Notes under the pieces: model-generated
What the model was told of the DNA's origin: nothing
Seen by the model: the letters and a program-made list of their open reading frames with translations, nothing else
The model's database searches: none
Shown here: positions 19,615 to 27,302 of the stretch, piece by piece
Numbering within the stretch: the stretch's first letter is position 1
Layout of the letters: each line of letters opens with the position of its first letter
Assembly (NCBI GenBank): GCA_041394945.1
Contig: JAWKHH010000003.1
Span: 992,001-1,056,000, forward strand
Origin: Bryobacteraceae bacterium
Lineage (GTDB): Bacteria; Acidobacteriota; Terriglobia; Bryobacterales; Bryobacteraceae
Reading direction: 5' to 3'
Length of the DNA: 64,000 nt
Program-made: the position numbers and the translations under genes

Positions 19615-20472
19615 ATGAAAACCCGTATTTTCGCAGCCCTGCTCGCGCTTGCCGCCATGGCGACGGCGCAGACCCGGACCTTCAACACCGTCAAGCAGAA
19701 GCTCGCCGAAGGCAAGCAGGTCTTTGGCGGGACGGTCTCTTCGTCGGACCCGGAAATCTATTGCGCCATGGCCACGGCCGGCTTCGATTTCCTGTGGATT
19801 GAAATGCAGCACAGTCCGCTGAGCTATCACGAAGTAGCGACCATGGTGCGCTCCTGCAAGAGCGCCACGGCGATTCCGTTCATCCGCGTTCCGGACGCGA
19901 CCGAGGGCGACATTCAGAAAGCCGTCGACCTGGGCGCGCTGGGCATCATCGTGCCGATGGTGGACAACCTCGATAAGGCGAAGAACGCGGTTACGTTCGC
20001 CAAGTATCCGCCGGTGGGGCGGCGCAGCCAGGGCGGCGGGCAATACGGCTATCTCTGGGGTTCGGATTACCGGCAGACGGCCAACGACAACATCATGATC
20101 GTGGCGATGATCGAGAACCCGAAAGGCGTGGCGATCGCCGAGGAGCTGGCATCGACGCCGGGAGTGGACGTGGTCTTTATCGCGTCGACCGATCTCGGGT
20201 CGTTCATGGGCAAACGGCAGGGCGATCCGGATTACGAGGCGGCGGTGACGAAGGCGCGGCTGGCGATCTCAAAGGCCGGGAAGAAGGTGGGGGGGCCGGC
20301 GGCGTGGCGGAATCGGGAGGGGTATCATTTCTTCCAGTCGCCAGGCGAGACGAGCCTGATCCGGAGCGGCGCGCAGGCGGCGCTGGGAATGGGCGGAGCG
20401 GATTCGAGCGAGCGCCGCGGGATCGCGCCGATCGAAGGTTCCGAGCACCATCCGACGGGCGCTAAGAAATAG
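19615..20472 (+). CDS. Exported HpcH/HpaI-family aldolase
   Basis: A 285-residue protein: residues 1-18 form a signal peptide (MKTRIFAALLALAAMATAQ), followed by an HpcH/HpaI class II aldolase domain. Family landmarks are present: FDFLWIEMQHSPLSYHE with the general-base His, PFIRVP with the pyruvate-binding Arg, GIIVPMVDN, MIENPKGV with the metal-binding Glu, and FIASTDLGSFMG with the second metal-binding Asp. The expected reaction is reversible cleavage of a 2-keto-3-deoxy acid to pyruvate and an aldehyde. Standard members are cytoplasmic, so a Sec signal is unusual. The frame is open upstream, but ATG at 19615 has GGGAG just before it and starts the signal peptide. The esterase gene begins two bases after its stop. 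Confidence 0.88.
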   Translation: MKTRIFAALLALAAMATAQTRTFNTVKQKLAEGKQVFGGTVSSSDPEIYCAMATAGFDFLWIEMQHSPLSYHEVATMVRSCKSATAIPFIRVPDATEGDIQKAVDLGALGIIVPMVDNLDKAKNAVTFAKYPPVGRRSQGGGQYGYLWGSDYRQTANDNIMIVAMIENPKGVAIAEELASTPGVDVVFIASTDLGSFMGKRQGDPDYEAAVTKARLAISKAGKKVGGPAAWRNREGYHFFQSPGETSLIRSGAQAALGMGGADSSERRGIAPIEGSEHHPTGAKK

Positions 20473-20473
20473 G

Positions 20474-21454
20474 ATGTTGACGTTACGATTGGCCGGCGCG
20501 ACGCTGGCCGCCGTCGGGTTGTTCGCCCAGGCGCCGGAGCCGAACCCGGACGCGCAGTTTCGCCCCAGTCCGGACACGCAGCCGCAGGAAGGCGTGCCGC
20601 AAGGGACGATAAAGGGTCCGTTTACACTGCCGAGCGAGGCTTATCCGGGAACGCAGCACACCTGGTGGATCTACGTGCCGGCGCAATACGATCCGGCGAA
20701 TCCCGCGGCGCTGATGGTGTTCAACGACGGGCAGGCCTTCAAAGACGAACGGGGCGACCTGCACGCCCCGACCGTGCTCGACAACCTGATCTACCGCCGC
20801 GAAATCCCGGTGATGCTGGCCGTGTTCATCAACCCGGGCCGGACACCGGAGCAGCCGGAACCGCACTTGAAAGAGTGGGGCGACCGGACGACGAACCGGC
20901 CCACCGAATACAACTCGCTTGACGACCGGTACGCGCGGGTGATCGTGGAGGAACTGCTGCCGGCGGTGAAGAAGGAGTACAACATCTCGCCCGATCCCGA
21001 GCAGCGCGGGATCGGCGGGGCAAGTTCCGGCGCGATCGCGGCGTTTGGGGTGGCCTGGCGCCGGCCGAACGAATTCCGAAAGGTGCTGAGCCTGATCGGC
21101 AGTTTCGTCAATCTGCGAGGCGGCCACCAATTCGCCGATATGGTCGCCAGGGAGGAAAGGAAGCCGATCCGGATTTTCCTCCAGGACGGCCGCAACGACA
21201 ATCGCGGCCAGCGGCGCGACGGCAGCTACGATCCCACGCGGGATTGGTTTCTGCAGAACGTCCGGCTGATGCGGGCGCTCGCGGCGAAGGGCTACGACGT
21301 GAACCATATTTGGGGAATCGGCCGGCACTCGCAGAAGCACGGTGCGGCGGTGATGCCGGAAATGTTGCGCTGGCTATGGAGGGATCAATCGGTGTCGACC
21401 GATGTCAAGGATATGGTCGAACGTTCGTTCCGCGGAGCGGGAAAGGCCAAGTAG
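20474..21454 (+). CDS. Exported esterase, enterochelin-esterase-like alpha/beta hydrolase
   Basis: A 326-residue putative esterase (PF00756 type). Signal peptide at about 1-20 (LRLAGATLAAVGLFAQA). The nucleophile elbow is GASSG (182-186, Ser184); the likely catalytic His is in GIGRHSQKHG near 280. The strand WWIYVPAQYD and the VFINPGRTPE segment fit the fold. The family includes enterochelin, feruloyl and other carbohydrate esterases; the substrate is unknown. It starts two bases after the aldolase stop and is followed after nine bases by the GH15 gene, so the three form one operon, presumably for a glycoside or sugar-ester substrate (inference). Confidence 0.9.
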   Translation: MLTLRLAGATLAAVGLFAQAPEPNPDAQFRPSPDTQPQEGVPQGTIKGPFTLPSEAYPGTQHTWWIYVPAQYDPANPAALMVFNDGQAFKDERGDLHAPTVLDNLIYRREIPVMLAVFINPGRTPEQPEPHLKEWGDRTTNRPTEYNSLDDRYARVIVEELLPAVKKEYNISPDPEQRGIGGASSGAIAAFGVAWRRPNEFRKVLSLIGSFVNLRGGHQFADMVAREERKPIRIFLQDGRNDNRGQRRDGSYDPTRDWFLQNVRLMRALAAKGYDVNHIWGIGRHSQKHGAAVMPEMLRWLWRDQSVSTDVKDMVERSFRGAGKAK

Positions 21455-21463
21455 AAGCCGCCG

Positions 21464-23302
21464 GTGACCAACGGCTACGTCCCAATTGACGGCTACCTTC
21501 CGATCGAAGCCTACGGCGTGATCGGCGACTTGCGATCCGTGGCGCTGGTGGGGCAAAACGGCTCGATCGACTGGTGCTGCCTGCCGGATTTCGATTCCCC
21601 AAGCGTTTTCGGCGCGCTGCTCGACCATACCAGTGGGGGGCGGTTCCGGATCTGGAGCGAGGCTTCATCGCACCAGCAGATGTACATGCCGGATTCGAAC
21701 GTGTTGCTGACGCGTTTTCCGAGCCAGGACGGCGTGGGCGAGGTGCTGGACTTCATGCCGCTGAGCTCGCGGCCGGCCTCGCCGATGCACCAGATCATCC
21801 GAATGGTGCGATCGGTGCGGGGCCAGGTGCGTTTCCATTTGCTTTGCGATCCGCGGCTCGACTACGCGAGAAGCGTGCCCAGGGTGGAGATCGCTTCGGG
21901 CAGAGGCGCAGTTTTCGAGGGGATTTGCGAGGGCAAGAGGCAGCGAGTGGCGCTGTTGTCGCCCCTCCCGCTGGCGCGCGCCGAGCGGGGCGTCGAAAGC
22001 GAGTTCACGCTGAATCAGGGCGAGTCCGTCGCGTTCGTATTCCGGTACCACGCCGATCCGGACTTCGACCTGCTGGGCGCGCCGATGGACAGCGAAGACG
22101 CGCTCAACGCGACGCAGAGCTACTGGCGGCGATGGTTGTCGAAGTGCCGGTACCAGGGCCGGTGGCGGGAGATGGTGTACCGTTCGGCGCTCTGTCTGAA
22201 GCTGCTGACCTATCAGCCGACCGGAGCGATTGTGGCGGCGCCGACGTGCAGCCTTCCGGAGGAGATCGGCGGCATCCGGAACTGGGATTACCGTTATACG
22301 TGGGTGCGGGACGCGGCATTCACGATTTTCGCATTCCTGCGGCTGGGATACTCGGAAGAGGCCGCCCAGTTCATGGACTGGCTCCAGCAGCGCGTGAGCG
22401 AGGAAGAGAAAATCAACGGGCCGCTGAATGTGATGTACGGCATCGACGGGCGCCACGAAATGCCCGAGCTCGTGCTGGATCATCTGGAAGGGTACCGTGG
22501 GTCTCAGCCGGTGCGGATCGGCAACGGAGCGGCGCAGCAACTTCAGCTCGACATCTACGGCGAGCTGATCGATTCCGTGTACCTGTACAACAAGCATTCC
22601 GAGCCGATCTCGTACGACTTCTGGGTGCAGTTGCGGCGGATGCTCGACTGGGTGGCGCGGAACTGGGAGTTGCCCGACGAAGGGATCTGGGAAGTGCGGG
22701 GCGGAAAGCACCATTTCGTCTATTCGAAGATGCAGTGCTGGGTGGCGCTGGACCGGGGACTGCGGATCGCGGCCAAGCGCGGACTGCCCGTGGACACGGC
22801 GCGGCTGCGCGACGCGCGGGACCGGATCTACGAAGCGATCATGACGCGGGGGTGGGATCCAAAGCGCCGGACGTTCACCCAGGCGTTCGACTCGAAGGCG
22901 ATTGACGCGGCGAACCTGATCATGCCGTTGACACTGTTTCTGCCGGCGACCGATCCGCGCATGAAAGGGACGATCGACGCGGTGATGCAGGACCTGGTAT
23001 CCGACAGCCTGGTGTACCGCTACCTGTTGAATGACGAACACAGCGACGGACTCACCGGGCGCGAAGGAACGTTCAGCATGTGTTCGTTCTGGCTGGTGGA
23101 GGCGCTGACGCGGGCTGGGCGGCTGGACGAGGCGCGATTCATCTTTGAGAAGATGCTGACGTACGCGAACCATCTTGGGCTGTATTCCGAAGAGATCGGG
23201 CCATGCGGGGAGGCGCTAGGGAATTTCCCTCAGGCCTTCACCCACCTGGGCCTGATTTCGGCTGCCTATACACTGAACCGCAAGTTGGGCGGCCGGCCGT
23301 AG
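21464..23302 (+). CDS. Glycoside hydrolase family 15 protein
   Basis: A 612-residue protein of the bacterial GH15 group (glucoamylase, trehalase and dextranase-like). The N-terminal beta-sandwich begins YLPIEAYGVIGDLRSVALVG and has GSIDWCCLPDFDSPSVF. The (alpha/alpha)6 catalytic region holds GGIRNWDYRYTWVRDAAFT (about 265-283) and IYGELIDSVYLYNKHS. The C-terminal segment EEIGPCGEALGNFPQAFTHLGL-like carries the expected catalytic base. No signal peptide, so a cytoplasmic or trehalase-like role is possible. Start is GTG at 21464, nine bases after the esterase stop. Length is normal. Confidence 0.92.
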   Translation: MTNGYVPIDGYLPIEAYGVIGDLRSVALVGQNGSIDWCCLPDFDSPSVFGALLDHTSGGRFRIWSEASSHQQMYMPDSNVLLTRFPSQDGVGEVLDFMPLSSRPASPMHQIIRMVRSVRGQVRFHLLCDPRLDYARSVPRVEIASGRGAVFEGICEGKRQRVALLSPLPLARAERGVESEFTLNQGESVAFVFRYHADPDFDLLGAPMDSEDALNATQSYWRRWLSKCRYQGRWREMVYRSALCLKLLTYQPTGAIVAAPTCSLPEEIGGIRNWDYRYTWVRDAAFTIFAFLRLGYSEEAAQFMDWLQQRVSEEEKINGPLNVMYGIDGRHEMPELVLDHLEGYRGSQPVRIGNGAAQQLQLDIYGELIDSVYLYNKHSEPISYDFWVQLRRMLDWVARNWELPDEGIWEVRGGKHHFVYSKMQCWVALDRGLRIAAKRGLPVDTARLRDARDRIYEAIMTRGWDPKRRTFTQAFDSKAIDAANLIMPLTLFLPATDPRMKGTIDAVMQDLVSDSLVYRYLLNDEHSDGLTGREGTFSMCSFWLVEALTRAGRLDEARFIFEKMLTYANHLGLYSEEIGPCGEALGNFPQAFTHLGLISAAYTLNRKLGGRP

Positions 23303-23458
23303 TCAGGGGGCCGTCGAGAGAATCGTGGGCGGACGCAGGGGTATTCTGGCGGAGAAAGTATAGATTCCCGGCGGCTCCCTAGGGGGTTTCGCCGAAGGTC
23401 ACCAGCGGGGACCTGCCGATAGAATACTGAATACCGGTCTATCCGGAAACGCAGCACT

Positions 23459-25381
23459 ATGGCAGCATTGTCTTGCAAAGACAATTCGATGTGTCCGGCC
23501 GCCCGGCTGTATGCGGGAGCAGTGATTGCAGCGGGGGTGGCCCTGCTGGGGCAGGCAGCGCTCACGTGGGAGAGCCGCGATCCGATTCGGTTCGTGGTTT
23601 TCCTGGTTGTGACATGCGCGGCGTCGTGCATGAAAGTAGTCCTGCCCTCGGTGAGCGGCACTATGTCGGGGCTGGTACTATTCGCGCTGGTCGCATTGCC
23701 GCAATTGGGACCTTCGGAGACGACGCTCCTTGCTTGCACGGGCATCGTGGTGCAGACGCTGTGGCACGCGCGGACCAAGCCGCGCCCGGTGCAGGTGGCG
23801 TTCAACATCGCGACAATGGCCATCTCGACGGCCACGGCGTACGACGTTTTTCGGACGGCGGTTGAGCGCGGGCGGCTGGAGGTGGCGCTGGCGCTACTGC
23901 TGGCGGCGACGGCGTTCTATGCGGCAAACACGGTGGCGGTATCGCTGATCATCGCGATCACCGAATCGCGTCCGGTGTGGCCGGTGTGGCGCGACGGATA
24001 TCGATGGTCGTTTCCGGTGTACCTGGTGGGTGCAGCGCTGGCGGCGATCGTCAACGGCCTGAGCGTCTGGATCGGATGGCAGACGTCGCTGCTGATCCTG
24101 CCGGTGCTCTACGTCATCCACAGCTTCCACAAGTTGAATATCGACCGGCTGGAGAAGGCCCGCGCGATGGCCGAACAGGAATCGGTCCACGAACGGGAGA
24201 AGACGTCGATCCACCTGCGCACGATCGAGGCGCTGGCGCTGGCGATCGAAGCCAAGGACGGCACGACCCACGATCACCTCCAGCGGGTGCAGGTGTACGC
24301 GATCGAGGTGGGGAAGGATCTTGGCCTCAGCGACGACGAGTTAGAGGCGTTGCGAGCCGCCGCAATCCTGCACGACATCGGGAAAATCGCCGTTCCCGAG
24401 TACATCATCTCGAAGCCGGGAAGGCTCACGCAGGCGGAGTTCACGCGGATGAAGATCCATCCGGTGGTAGGGGCGCGCATTCTGGATCAGGTGCAGTTCC
24501 CATACCCGGTGTCGCCGATCGTGCGCAGCCACCACGAAAAGTGGGATGGCACAGGCTATCCGGACGGCTTGAAGGGCGAGCAAATACCGATCGGGGCTCG
24601 AATCCTATCGGCGGTGGATTGCTTCGACGCGCTGGCGTCTCACCGGCAGTACCGACGGGCGATGCCACTGCCCGACGCACTGGCCGTGCTGCACAAGGAG
24701 TCCGGGAAGGCCTTCGATCCCGCTGTGGTGGAGGTTCTGGCGCGCCGGTATCTTGAATTGGAAGAACTGGCGCGAGGCAGCCGCGGGGCCACCGAGCAGG
24801 AGGTCGCTCCAGTAGCGCCGATCCAGGTTGAACGCGGCGCCGCTCCAGCCACCGGGTTCGCCGAAGCAGGACCCACCGGCGACCTCGCCAATTTGTGCGC
24901 GCGGCTGGCGGAGGACCGGGGCGTCCGGGCACTGGCGGACTTCGGCGAGCGGGCCACGCGGCAAATCCGGCCCGATGCGTTCGCGGTCTTCCTGGAGCGC
25001 GATCAGCAGATGGTTTGCGTATTCGCCCAGGGAGTGGCCGTCGAACGGCTGGAAGGGCTTTCCGTGCCGGTGGGCAGCGGGATGCTGGGCTGGGTGGCGG
25101 AGAACCGCAAGCCGATCGTCAACGGAAACCCGTCAGTGGACCCCGGCTTTTCATTTTCTCCCGGCGATCCAGACGCCTTGCTTTCGGCCTTGGCGGTCCC
25201 CGTGGAGCCGGACGGGTGGAATTTTGGCATCCTCTGCCTCTACTCCAAACAAGCCGACGCGTTCACGCGCGCCAACCTCCGGACGCTCCAGGAACTGGCG
25301 CTCGAGTTGGCCGACTATCTGGACGGGGCGGCGACGGCTCCTGATTCGGTTTCGGTGGGAGCGAACGGTACGCACTCCTAG
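23459..25381 (+). CDS. Membrane-bound HD-GYP phosphodiesterase with C-terminal GAF domain
   Basis: A 640-residue signalling protein. Residues 15-220 contain about six or seven hydrophobic segments forming a membrane sensor module. Residues 255-440 are an HD-GYP domain: HDIGK (about 307-311), SHHEKWDGTGYPDGLKGEQI and ILSAVDCFDALASHRQYR; all hallmark metal and substrate residues are visible, so it should hydrolyse cyclic di-GMP. Residues 485-620 have GAF-like patterning (DAFAVFLERDQQMVCVFAQG, PVGSGMLGWVAENRKPIVN). The order HD-GYP then GAF is less common than the reverse. It stands alone; 156 bases upstream show no clear promoter, and the start ATG at 23459 lacks a strong ribosome-binding site. 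Confidence 0.92.
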   Translation: MAALSCKDNSMCPAARLYAGAVIAAGVALLGQAALTWESRDPIRFVVFLVVTCAASCMKVVLPSVSGTMSGLVLFALVALPQLGPSETTLLACTGIVVQTLWHARTKPRPVQVAFNIATMAISTATAYDVFRTAVERGRLEVALALLLAATAFYAANTVAVSLIIAITESRPVWPVWRDGYRWSFPVYLVGAALAAIVNGLSVWIGWQTSLLILPVLYVIHSFHKLNIDRLEKARAMAEQESVHEREKTSIHLRTIEALALAIEAKDGTTHDHLQRVQVYAIEVGKDLGLSDDELEALRAAAILHDIGKIAVPEYIISKPGRLTQAEFTRMKIHPVVGARILDQVQFPYPVSPIVRSHHEKWDGTGYPDGLKGEQIPIGARILSAVDCFDALASHRQYRRAMPLPDALAVLHKESGKAFDPAVVEVLARRYLELEELARGSRGATEQEVAPVAPIQVERGAAPATGFAEAGPTGDLANLCARLAEDRGVRALADFGERATRQIRPDAFAVFLERDQQMVCVFAQGVAVERLEGLSVPVGSGMLGWVAENRKPIVNGNPSVDPGFSFSPGDPDALLSALAVPVEPDGWNFGILCLYSKQADAFTRANLRTLQELALELADYLDGAATAPDSVSVGANGTHS

Positions 25382-25400
25382 AGACCTCGCGGGCTAGTCC

Positions 25401-25435
25401 GGACAAAGTGTCCGCATATTCCTGACAAATCGTCC
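25401..25435. promoter_or_regulatory. Paired operator-like sites upstream of the subtilase gene
   Basis: GGACAAAGTGTCC (25401-25413) is an inverted repeat, and TGACAAATCGTCC (25423-25435) repeats it with three mismatches after a two-turn (22-bp) interval. They lie 97-130 bases before the subtilase start. The layout resembles tandem activator or repressor sites, but no regulator is identified. Confidence 0.35.
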
Positions 25436-25532
25436 AGTCCGAGTAGCGATACTTTACTGGCACGTATGGATAACCCCGCTAAATGTACTGTTTGGTCAGG
25501 ATGGTACGCCGTGTGCAGACATTATCGTCGCT

Positions 25533-27185
25533 ATGCGGCTCGCTCAACTTACCCGGCGCCTGACGCTCACGCTCTTCGCGGCATGTTTTCTGGCCCAAGG
25601 GCAATCTCTGAAAATCGCTCCCGATCTCGCGACGCTACTCACGCAGCCGAATCTGCAGGCGCCTGTGATCGTGCAGTACACCTCCTCTCCCGGACTGCTC
25701 GATCTCAGCAAGCTTCGCCTTCTCGGCGGCTCCGTCGACAAGCAGTTCAGTGTGATCCCGGCTGTGGCGGGGCGGATTTCGATTGCGGGTCTGCTGAGCC
25801 TGGTGCTCGACGGCCGGGTGGCTTATGTGTCGCTCGACCGGACGGTGGCCGGAACGCTCGACACGGCGGTGCAGACAGTGAACGCCAACGTCGCGGCGTC
25901 TCAGTATGGGCTGACGGGGAGCGGGGTAGGGGTGGCGGTGATCGACAGCGGAATTTACGCGCATCCAGATCTGCAGGGGCGCGTGGTTTACCGGCAGAGC
26001 TTCATCGGCGGCAGTTCGGCCGACGACTACGGGCATGGCACGCATGTGGCAGGGATCGTAGCGGGCAGCGGATCGGCGAGTCCGAACGGCGCCCTGCGAG
26101 GGATCGCACCCGGAGCGAGGCTGATTGACCTCCGTGTCCTGAACGCGCAGGGCGGCAGCAGCGACAGCGTGGTGATCGCGGCGATCGATCGGGCGGTACA
26201 ACTCAAGAACCGGTACAACATCCGCGTGATCAACCTTTCGCTCGGAAGGCCGGTGAAAGAGCCGCACCGCTGGGATCCGCTGTGCCGGGCGGTGCGGGCC
26301 GCTCACGACGCCGGCATCGCCGTGGTGGTGGCGGCGGGGAACCTCGGGCGCAACAGCTACGCGACGGTTCTTTCGCCAGCCAACGAGCCGGCGGCGATCA
26401 CGGTAGGTGCGATGAAGACGATGGCGACGCCGGGGCGGGGCGACGATCTGATCGCGAGCTACAGCTCGAAAGGCCCCACGCTGTTCGACCTGACGGTGAA
26501 GCCGGACCTGGTGGCGCCGGGCAACATGGTGGTTTCACTGCTCGCGCCGGGGTCGGCGATTGCCCAGGAGTATCCGGAGAACGTGGTGGGGAGCCACTAC
26601 CTGCGGCTGAGCGGCACAAGCATGGCGGCCCCGATGGTGGCGGGAACGGCGGCGCTGATGATCGAGCGCGAGCCGGGGCTGTCGCCGGACGCGGTGAAGA
26701 TGCGGCTGATGAAGTCAGCGACGAAGACCTTCCCGCTTACGAGCGTGGCGGTGGATCCAAGCGGGATGGTCTACCCGAGCGCGTACGACGTGTACACGGT
26801 GGGGGCGGGATACCTGGATGTTCTGGGAGCGATCCAAGACCAGGACGCGCCCTCGGGATACTCGCTCTCACCGCGGGCGAACTTCAACTTACTGACGCGG
26901 CAGGCGGACTTACTCGCCGATCCATCGTCGACGTGGGCGCTTGGCGCGGCGTCGCAGCCGATGGCGGTATGGGGACCGATCATGGCGGGTCCGCAGGGCA
27001 ATGCCGCGGCATGGGGAACGAATATCTGGGGCAGTGCGGCCGCATGGGGAACGGCGGCGGCGTGGGGCACCGCAGCGGCCTGGGGTACGGCGGCCGGATG
27101 GGGTACGGCAGCGGCATGGGGAACTGCCGCCGCGTGGGGAACGGCGGCGGCGTGGGGCACCAATATCCAGGGTTCTGGCGAGTAA
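25533..27185 (+). CDS. Secreted subtilisin-like protease (S8) with WGT-repeat tail
   Basis: A 550-residue exported protease. Signal peptide at about 1-24 (RRLTLTLFAACFLAQG). Residues 25-105 look like an inhibitor propeptide. The catalytic triad is seen as VAVIDSGI (Asp about 137), YGHGTHVAG (His about 170) and LSGTSMAAPMVAG (Ser about 365), with oxyanion Asn in VVAAGN. The C-terminal 60 residues consist of eight near-identical AAAWGT units plus NIWGS and NIQGSGE, which may anchor or display the enzyme. ATG at 25533 has no strong ribosome-binding site. It precedes three giant surface-protein genes on the same strand; whether it processes them is unknown. A strong hairpin follows at 27210-27240. 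Confidence 0.93.
   Translation: MRLAQLTRRLTLTLFAACFLAQGQSLKIAPDLATLLTQPNLQAPVIVQYTSSPGLLDLSKLRLLGGSVDKQFSVIPAVAGRISIAGLLSLVLDGRVAYVSLDRTVAGTLDTAVQTVNANVAASQYGLTGSGVGVAVIDSGIYAHPDLQGRVVYRQSFIGGSSADDYGHGTHVAGIVAGSGSASPNGALRGIAPGARLIDLRVLNAQGGSSDSVVIAAIDRAVQLKNRYNIRVINLSLGRPVKEPHRWDPLCRAVRAAHDAGIAVVVAAGNLGRNSYATVLSPANEPAAITVGAMKTMATPGRGDDLIASYSSKGPTLFDLTVKPDLVAPGNMVVSLLAPGSAIAQEYPENVVGSHYLRLSGTSMAAPMVAGTAALMIEREPGLSPDAVKMRLMKSATKTFPLTSVAVDPSGMVYPSAYDVYTVGAGYLDVLGAIQDQDAPSGYSLSPRANFNLLTRQADLLADPSSTWALGAASQPMAVWGPIMAGPQGNAAAWGTNIWGSAAAWGTAAAWGTAAAWGTAAGWGTAAAWGTAAAWGTAAAWGTNIQGSGE
27003..27161 (+). repeat. In-frame tandem 18-bp repeats encoding AAAWGT
   Basis: Eight 18-bp units within the subtilase gene encode A-A-A/G-W-G-T; one NIWGS spacer follows the first unit. 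Synonymous codons vary between units (GGC/GGA/GGT, ACG/ACC), so the peptide rather than the DNA is conserved, although copy-number change by slippage remains possible. Confidence 0.85.
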
Positions 27186-27209
27186 CCGGCGCCGGAAGGT
27201 TGGATCCAA

Positions 27210-27240
27210 AGGGGCGGACTCTTCACCGGAGTCCGCCCCT
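27210..27240 (+). terminator. Hairpin after the subtilase gene, probable terminator
   Basis: A perfect 12-bp stem, AGGGGCGGACTC (27210-27221) with GAGTCCGCCCCT (27229-27240), and a 7-base loop start 24 bases after the subtilase stop. The following sequence is only moderately T-rich (ATCTGATTTCTCG), so termination may be partial or rho-assisted. Confidence 0.6.
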
Positions 27241-27302
27241 ATCTGATTTCTCGTTGTGTTTTGCTCGCGCGGCCGGCGCGAGTACACTGAGATGGAGTTC
27301 CG

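Noticed and set aside
25459..25476. A complete sigma-54 promoter upstream of the subtilase
   Set aside because: Only the -24 half matches; the bases ten positions on are TA instead of GC, so a functional -12 element is not supported.
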